A stretch of 64,000 nt of DNA from Diphasiastrum complanatum (Eukaryota; Streptophyta; Lycopodiopsida; Lycopodiales; Lycopodiaceae). Positions within the stretch are counted from its first letter, which is position 1, and each line of letters opens with the position of its first letter. The stretch covers positions 4,502,858-4,566,857 of the forward strand of contig CM055106.1 of the NCBI GenBank assembly GCA_029204225.1, written 5' to 3'. The position numbers were made by a program, and so were the translations under genes. Shown here piece after piece: positions 61,444 through 64,000 of this stretch. The notes beneath the pieces were generated by a model. It searched no databases and was not told the origin of the DNA. It saw only the letters and a list, made by a program, of their open reading frames with translations.

Positions 61444-61925
61444 GCTTTTTACTATGTATATTGACAAAAAATTATGTGGCAGCCACTGAAATGTAGGAAT
61501 TGGGAAATAGCTCTCTTAGAGTATGTGGTTGCCCTTGTAGCCAGCCCAATGGATAACAAACAGCGGATGCTGGGGAAACGCCTCACCGATATCAAGTGTC
61601 CAGGTAAAGCTCCTATCTAAAGTGGGGGCTCAGCTTTGATTTTATCCCCCAGAATTTTGCCATCTATAATTGGAAATTCAAAATAACACTTAACATGCTC
61701 CTGTCGTGGACTGCAGTTCTGGTCATCACAGGCGACACGGACCGACTTGTACCTGCATTCAATGCCAAACGTTTAGCTAGAATGTTGCCTAGATCACAGT
61801 TTAGGCTAATCAAGAACTGTGGCCATCTGCCACATGAGGAGAAGCCAGATGAATTCCTTGCAGCAGTTAAGGATTTTGTTAGTTGGGTTATAACCAGTGA
61901 TTTAATTTGCCCTGATCATGCATAA
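38210..61925 (+). CDS. Alpha/beta hydrolase, probably plastid-targeted, five exons with a 21-kb intron
   Basis: Exons 38210-39045, 39891-40236, 40429-40527, 61483-61603 and 61717-61925 have GT/AG borders and agreeing phases, giving 536 residues. Residues 1-70 are Ser/Pro-rich and basic like a transit peptide. The oxyanion motif is [10 protein letters not shown] (198-207), followed by [10 protein letters not shown] (225-234). The nucleophile elbow GHSAG (Ser281) is split by intron 1. The likely acid is Asp476 in VITGDTDR and the catalytic His is His504 in [11 protein letters not shown]. It resembles the plant hydrolase group typified by Arabidopsis At1g80280; substrate unknown. All catalytic residues are intact, so the gene looks functional even though intron 3 (40528-61482) holds several retrotransposons. 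Intron 4 is only 113 bp. Confidence 0.9.
40990..41135. repeat. G-run and GATTCG/CGAATC palindrome cluster
   Basis: A G-run at about 41026-41042 is followed by repeated CCGATTC, GGTTCGAA and GGCGATTCGAA blocks in both orientations. Composition resembles the ends of the palindrome-rich MITEs in this window, but no partner end or target duplication was found. Confidence 0.35.
41160..42060. other. Intron 3 DNA, unidentified
   Basis: Short open frames on both strands (41172-41423 minus with a RGRGRGK tail; 41429-41701 plus). I recognise no family; they could be decayed transposon pieces. Confidence 0.35.
42062..42711 (+). mobile_element. Chromovirus C, left fragment: integrase core (interrupted by a MITE)
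   Basis: Plus-strand integrase of a chromovirus closely related to elements A and B, truncated on the left at about 42062. It runs through SDRDNKF-, [18 protein letters not shown]- and [19 protein letters not shown]-type sequence, with a MITE at 42199-42479. It stops at ATTAG (42707-42711), where element A is inserted, and resumes at 49079. Confidence 0.9.
42199..42479. mobile_element. MITE-like element, ACGCGT-palindrome family, copy 2, with 8-bp TSD
   Basis: 281 bp, CTAAGGAAGCGG...CCCTCATGTCTG, inserted in the integrase of element C. GTGCATAC is duplicated on both sides (42191-42198 and 42480-42487), and element B has the empty site with a single GTGCATAC (around 54614). Subterminal regions repeat GGACGCGTCC and related palindromes; the centre is poly-T/poly-A. 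An 8-bp duplication fits a hAT-type transposase, but the terminal inverted repeats are imperfect. Confidence 0.88.
42712..43066 (-). repeat. 3' LTR of element A
   Basis: 355 bp, TG...CA. Read on the minus strand it begins TGTTACGAGCTCGTAACC, which contains the 16-bp palindrome GTTACGAGCTCGTAAC. Confidence 0.93.
43078..47854 (-). pseudogene. Element A gag-pol polyprotein, broken by stop codons
   Basis: One original frame of about 1590 codons starting MTTPQGPDQ-like at 47854. Order: gag with capsid helices (47850-46970), zinc knuckle [14 protein letters not shown], protease [15 protein letters not shown] with [14 protein letters not shown], RNase H ([16 protein letters not shown]). Next are the integrase HHCC domain, the DDE core ([23 protein letters not shown]) and a chromodomain-like tail ([16 protein letters not shown]). 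In-frame stops near 47737, 47226, 46970, 46190 and 44270 replace Gln or Trp codons in most cases (one replaces Cys), so the element is dead but recently active in structure. Confidence 0.93.
48721..49078 (-). repeat. 5' LTR of element A
   Basis: 358 bp, preceded (minus-strand sense, downstream) by the Met-tRNA primer site at 48707-48720. Followed on the right by the target duplication ATTAG. Confidence 0.93.
49079..49493 (+). mobile_element. Chromovirus C, middle fragment: integrase C-terminus and chromodomain
   Basis: Continues element C after the A insertion. Contains SQDRARHYA-like, [15 protein letters not shown] and [18 protein letters not shown] motifs, ending at the stop and polypurine tract TTAAGGGGGAAGGAG. 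Two internal deletions relative to B remove parts of the C-terminal domain. Ends in GAGTG, the insertion site of B. Confidence 0.9.
49494..49851 (+). repeat. 5' LTR of element B
   Basis: 358 bp from TGTTACGAGCTCGTAACC to GGATCTATTACA, followed at once by the primer site CTGGTATCAGAGCC. Confidence 0.95.
49852..49865 (+). other. Primer-binding site of element B (initiator-Met tRNA)
   Basis: CTGGTATCAGAGCC directly abuts the 5' LTR; it matches the 3' end of plant initiator-Met tRNA, the usual LTR-retrotransposon primer. Confidence 0.88.
50654..51646 (+). CDS. Element B gag (N-terminal part of gag-pol)
   Basis: 330 codons from ATG ([18 protein letters not shown]). An acidic N-terminus and a short coiled coil (about 50-80) precede the retrotransposon-gag capsid region (about 115-290: [54 protein letters not shown]). 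A Lys/Arg-rich tail ends it. The reading frame closes because of a one-base loss near 51621 compared with element A; originally it continued into the zinc knuckle. Confidence 0.92.
   Translation: MTTPQGPDQPQERGFDELETEALAYRKGKEPMEVEEQEQFAEELDELVTKEQFLQLVTEVDELKLALANFKSSVDDSFAELKNLILSSAKGSLPSTSQLSPSPLPSVSGETLRSHPSVFKDLKPPTFNGEEKDRNADILQTFLSKWKNIHALKQTPDHLQAIEASLSLGPMAYKWWLNLQETGQTPRSWKGFEEAFLREFLPENELDRAWEAWERTVMDKSLIQYISQYREAILKIKNMDDYQKIRGFVRGLKDEYKVEVQRNSPTTLEQALRYAQIYDDSVGRKRARQQPLSEQLPQKDFQFKKKFLKRKKEDKFKGEAPQKRLHSYSL
51682..54237 (+). CDS. Element B pol: zinc knuckle, protease, RT, RNase H
   Basis: 851 codons in one frame: zinc knuckle [14 protein letters not shown] at the start, aspartic protease [17 protein letters not shown], and reverse transcriptase ([37 protein letters not shown] with the catalytic DD). 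RNase H follows ([58 protein letters not shown]) and then an acidic linker. A 10-base deletion near 54085 relative to A shifts the frame, so the last about 50 residues are missense and the integrase is cut off. Confidence 0.93.
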   Translation: MCFVCMGKGHTVRQCPKGPFTKKDKKQVHLVRTVCFPSDSTASEIKVYHEDCEHCCQLTSAMLARPFSFGPHDLVRMHGKVGNQPVRVMVDDGATHNFINHTLVKKLKLPEVPSQHRYIVSLAKGEDKKIWETMVSKLNLGIQGYQDQINFQIMHLDRTDIVLGRDWLYSLGPSLHRNYQENTLSFQYKGREIQLHGEHDVPNSPMVCSSELCQLIGDEDHQVFLCDFQFIPEVSISSSIQQKISKLETLLSKFKDVFPEDLPHGLPPSREVDHVINLVPGTVPVSKPPYRVSRTEDEEITRQLTDYLGKGQIQTSSSPWASPVLLVKKKEGSMRLCVDYRALNKVTIKNKYPMPRADELFDQLDGAKFFSKIDLRSGYHQVRIKSEDVLKTAFRTRHGHYEFKVMPFGLTNAPATFMTLMNSVLRPYLGKFVVVFLDDILVYNKTRKEHLKHLRKVFRLLRKHKLYAKQSKCEFFVEEVAYLGHIISSDGIKMDPNKVKAILSWLRPQNILELQIFLGLAGYYRRFVKEYAQTAVPMTNLLKGKGKEFIWESAQQESFDALKTALATAPVLKVVDPDQPFVVELDASDFAVGAVLTQGGRPVAFESKKLEPAQTRYSAYEKELFSIVHALKTWRHYLYGANFEVLTDHESLRYLCNQPELRGRKARWAELMQEFDMSIRYRRGKFNTVADALSRMPIINELSFTQIRNELLESLRGKCQHDAFFSIIWNSVQNRQLQTPEPVPGAGASSSKNTAASVQDDDESEYTSSDDVEDSEPVLPKQTPVVEGQLTQGFKWKQYSITCSIEIEYVSPIQRIIGSRSYMNVMTILARDTQAYRRPMSFFVGNFSGPV
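54090..55344 (+). pseudogene. Element B integrase and chromodomain, disabled
   Basis: Continues pol after the frameshift. HHCC zinc domain ([25 protein letters not shown]), [15 protein letters not shown], then a deletion of about 77 bases near 54441 removes the segment between catalytic residues one and two. SDRDSKF and DGQTERVNQ remain. A CAG-to-TAG stop lies at about 54898. The C-terminal domain and chromodomain-like tail ([18 protein letters not shown]) end at 55344. Despite the young LTRs this copy cannot make intact integrase. Confidence 0.9.
55356..55713 (+). repeat. 3' LTR of element B
   Basis: 358 bp, differing from the 5' LTR at two positions by eye (AACGTACATG versus AGCGTACATG, and CCATATCTATGG versus CCATAGCTATGG). 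Confidence 0.95.
55717..56210 (+). repeat. Element C 3' LTR region, one truncated and one complete LTR copy
   Basis: After B, a partial LTR (55717 to about 55852, TGTTACAAGCACG...) stops inside the LTR. It is followed by a repeat of the pol end and polypurine tract (55853-55889, AGACGGTTCTTAAGGGGGAA) and then a whole LTR at 55890-56210 ending TCTCTAACA. This tandem arrangement suggests a recombination or template-switch event in C. Confidence 0.85.
56243..57440 (-). pseudogene. Element D: gypsy gag and protease remnant
   Basis: The minus strand encodes a different Ty3/gypsy gag: KALLGIH start region near 57440, then [34 protein letters not shown] and [13 protein letters not shown]. The zinc knuckle [14 protein letters not shown] follows, then a protease-like segment [21 protein letters not shown], with N in place of the catalytic D. 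Several frameshifts and stops are present. RT onward is missing; the remnant ends at the border of element C (56210). Confidence 0.82.
57784..58453. mobile_element. Non-autonomous hAT-like element with 13-bp TIRs and 8-bp TSD
   Basis: 670 bp bounded by perfect terminal inverted repeats CATAGATGCACAG...CTGTGCATCTATG. Both sides carry the duplication CCTAGAAG (57776-57783 and 58454-58461). Inside each end are clustered GAAACGCGTTTC palindromes and variants. No transposase is encoded. The 8-bp duplication and subterminal repeats fit hAT transposons. It lies in the leader of element D. Confidence 0.92.
58651..58690. repeat. (AG)n microsatellite
   Basis: 40-bp AG run in a GC-rich part of the element D leader. 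Confidence 0.95.
59408..59419 (-). other. Primer-binding site of element D
   Basis: GCTTTGATACCA is the complement of TGGTATCAAAGC, a Met-tRNA-type primer site in minus orientation. It lies between the LTR-like block on its right and the D gag on its left. Confidence 0.65.
59426..59960 (-). repeat. Probable 5' LTR of element D
   Basis: About 535 bp between TGTCTCCC (59426) and GCAGCAACA (59960), so TG...CA on the minus strand, directly next to the primer site. A TATATATAG box near 59627-59636 is internal. The exact outer end is inferred only from the CA and distance. Confidence 0.5.
59961..61396. other. Right part of hydrolase intron 3, unidentified remnants
   Basis: A plus-strand open frame at 59977-60171 ([20 protein letters not shown]) and a gag-like stretch near 60550 ([18 protein letters not shown]) hint at decayed retrotransposon gag pieces. 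Neither can be assigned firmly. Confidence 0.35.
61397..61441. repeat. (GA)n microsatellite near the exon 4 acceptor
   Basis: 45-bp GA run ending 41 bp before the AG acceptor of hydrolase exon 4. Confidence 0.95.
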
Positions 61926-62128
61926 CTGCAATGTCCAGAAAGACATGGGTTGAGTAATTTTATCTGAGCTTTGTGAAGTTTATTTAAGAATCCAATTGTA
62001 TGTGCGTCAAAGTAGTATGTAGCTTGTTCATCTCGTGCCTGGCGCTGTTCAACAGGCTTCAAAGCTTAACCAAGTATATGCAGGCTGGTGGCTTTGAGCC
62101 TGTTGCTGCTGAACAGGTTTTGAAGCTT

Positions 62129-62134
62129 AATAAA
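62129..62134 (+). terminator. Candidate polyadenylation signal AATAAA for the hydrolase gene
   Basis: AATAAA about 204 bp after the hydrolase stop codon. Spacing similar to that seen for the GOST gene. Confidence 0.45.
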
Positions 62135-62601
62135 AGGCCAGAAGTTGGATCTTATTACAGCTGGCCATTTGTCTTTCTTGAGATTTGGTGGTTCACATAT
62201 TGATTACTCAAACTTCAGTCCTTGATATGTTCGCTACTTTGTACCTTGTCCTCGTAGGAGCTGACGATGGCAGGCAAGTCTATAGCGAACTTTGAGGTAG
62301 AAACAACCATATATGTATCATTCAAGCTTGCACATGGCACTTTTCAACGTTCGAATCTGGATCTATGTCCAAGTATACCAAGTGTGCAAGTTTTTTTTGT
62401 TCTATGTGCTTGTTCTGTCGCAAGGCTTTGCAAATTGTATGACAGTAAGTCAAATTCAAGCATCTTGGGAGTAAAAAAGCTGCTCTGGAAGTATGTGGTA
62501 TGTGGTTGGGGATATATGCTATTTAATGTGGAGCTTTGTTGAAGGAAACAATCTCACTAGTGTAACCCAACAAAGTGTGTGTGTGTGTGTGTGTGCATGA
62601 G

Positions 62602-62666
<65 letters not shown>

Positions 62667-64000
62667 TTTTGCTAGGTACATGGACATGCACTCTGAATTT
62701 TTTATGAATCTAAAGCTAATTTGTGGAGTGCAAAAAGGCACGACATTTGCAAAGGGTGCATCACCTTTAGCTCCCTATCAAACAGCAGTAGTCATGTTGA
62801 AAAGATGTGCTTCTCAAAAAAATATTAACAAGCAAAACCATTTTTGGATTTAAATACAGGCATCAAATTTAGCGGGAAATTTCAGTCCAGGCCCCAAATG
62901 ACATTAGTCATTTTTAAAAGATTGCAGGACATCAATTCACCCAATTCATTGTACAAGTTTAGGGCGATCAATTGAGCTAGTGCTTCTTGTGGATTCATTT
63001 GATGTTAGTAACTTGACTTCTATGATCTTCAACATTATGTCATTGGAATTTATTTTATTGAAGCGGGGTTGTAGATAAGATCACATGGTTAATTTTACCT
63101 TCACTATTATTTATCATTGAGATTCAATCAATTGGACAAGTTTAGAATGAATAAAAAAAATGGGGGTCAGCTCCATATTGGAGTTTTTCTATTGTGGATG
63201 TAAACCCCTACCTATGTTCAATCAATGAAATTTGAATTTAAACTATCATGAAGGCAATTGGTAAATTTCAAGATTTGACTACTTTCTAATACTTGCTCCT
63301 CTACATGTGAATTTTGTGAAGGAATGGGCTATGTGGTTGGTATTGTGACAATAGCTTTTATGTTCCCTTGTCAATATTATCCTTGCCTTGGTCAGAAGGT
63401 ATTCAGTAATTGGCAAAAACAACAAGTTGACATGATATCTTCATATTAAAGCAAGTTTTGAATGGATAAGCCATTACTAGTTTTAGTTGTAGAAGGATCT
63501 AAATGCTTAGACTAGTCAAAAGGGACTAACTACTCGCTACTTAATAGTGGTTGAGTTACAATATGGACAAGGCATATACCTAGATTGAGTTGTTAGGTAT
63601 CACAATGCTAGGAATGGTATTGTTTTAAAAGACCCAATGCTTTACTATCCATAATGTGAACATGCCATATAAGATTTAGATCAATGCGTAAGGATTGATA
63701 AGCTTATTCTCCCAAAAATAACCATGAGTAGTTGTTATTGGAATTGGAATAGGGTGAATCATTCACTCATCAAATTTCCTTTGAATTGTGAATCCCATAA
63801 TGACTCTCGTCTTTGCACCTCTCACTCTATACAAATAGGAGGGATTGAGGGGAATACACTCATTAATTCAACAAACTAACATGAAGCAGAAAGTGTTGCA
63901 GCTAGGAGAGCTTTGGCAAAATTTTTTCCACTATATCCTTTGATTAAGGTCAAGCTCCAAGCTTTGTTAGGATTTTAACATAGTTAGGTTGTATTTTCCA
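62135..64000. other. Right-end intergenic DNA
   Basis: Apart from the microsatellites at 62575-62664 there is no recognisable gene, RNA or transposon. AT-rich, with short open frames lacking motifs. Confidence 0.4.
62575..62664. repeat. (GT)n and (GA)n compound microsatellite
   Basis: GT run at 62575-62595, short spacer, then a 60-bp GA run at 62605-62664. Confidence 0.95.

Overview
This is a stretch of plant nuclear DNA: introns with GT/AG borders, plant-type genes, Ty3/gypsy and Ty1/copia retrotransposons with tRNA-iMet primer sites, and many TC/GA and TA microsatellites. Very long introns packed with chromovirus-type Ty3/gypsy copies suggest a large, repeat-rich genome, perhaps a fern or another non-flowering land plant. 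That last step is inference; no marker in the window fixes the species.

Three host genes can be assembled, all on the + strand. (1) 11719-18161: a five-exon gene for a 535-residue GOST/TMEM87-type seven-transmembrane Golgi protein. (2) 25243-29402: a putative three-exon gene for a 162-residue coiled-coil protein of unknown function, with a TATA box, telobox motifs and an odd GATA-like motif array upstream. (3) 38210-61925: a five-exon gene for a 536-residue, probably plastid-targeted alpha/beta hydrolase. Its third intron is about 21 kb because transposons fill it.

Left end (1-7600): a TC microsatellite, a minus-strand chromovirus integrase/chromodomain fragment, and, inserted at its edge, a minus-strand Ty3/gypsy relic (T1). 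T1 has integrase, a spacer with repeated GCGAAGGTT motifs, a large third ORF downstream of integrase, and an 846-bp LTR-like end with about 106-bp inverted termini. On its other side it is fused to a copia integrase fragment. A divergent second copy (T2, plus strand, 34165-36888) has the same order and a recognisably homologous third ORF. Middle (18400-37500): mostly AT-rich DNA with copia gag, small palindrome-rich DNA transposons, direct repeats and microsatellites.

Intron 3 of the hydrolase gene (40528-61482) is a nest. Chromovirus C (plus, oldest, truncated) carries a 281-bp MITE-like insert (8-bp TSD GTGCATAC), a full-length minus-strand chromovirus A (42712-49078, TSD ATTAG) and a full-length plus-strand chromovirus B (49494-55713, TSD GAGTG). 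A and B are close relatives in opposite orientation only 415 bp apart, so a hydrolase pre-mRNA would contain a 6-kb inverted repeat. To the right is a truncated minus-strand gypsy (D) whose leader carries a 670-bp hAT-like MITE with 13-bp TIRs and 8-bp TSD CCTAGAAG. The right end (61926-64000) holds the hydrolase 3' end, microsatellites and no further recognisable gene.
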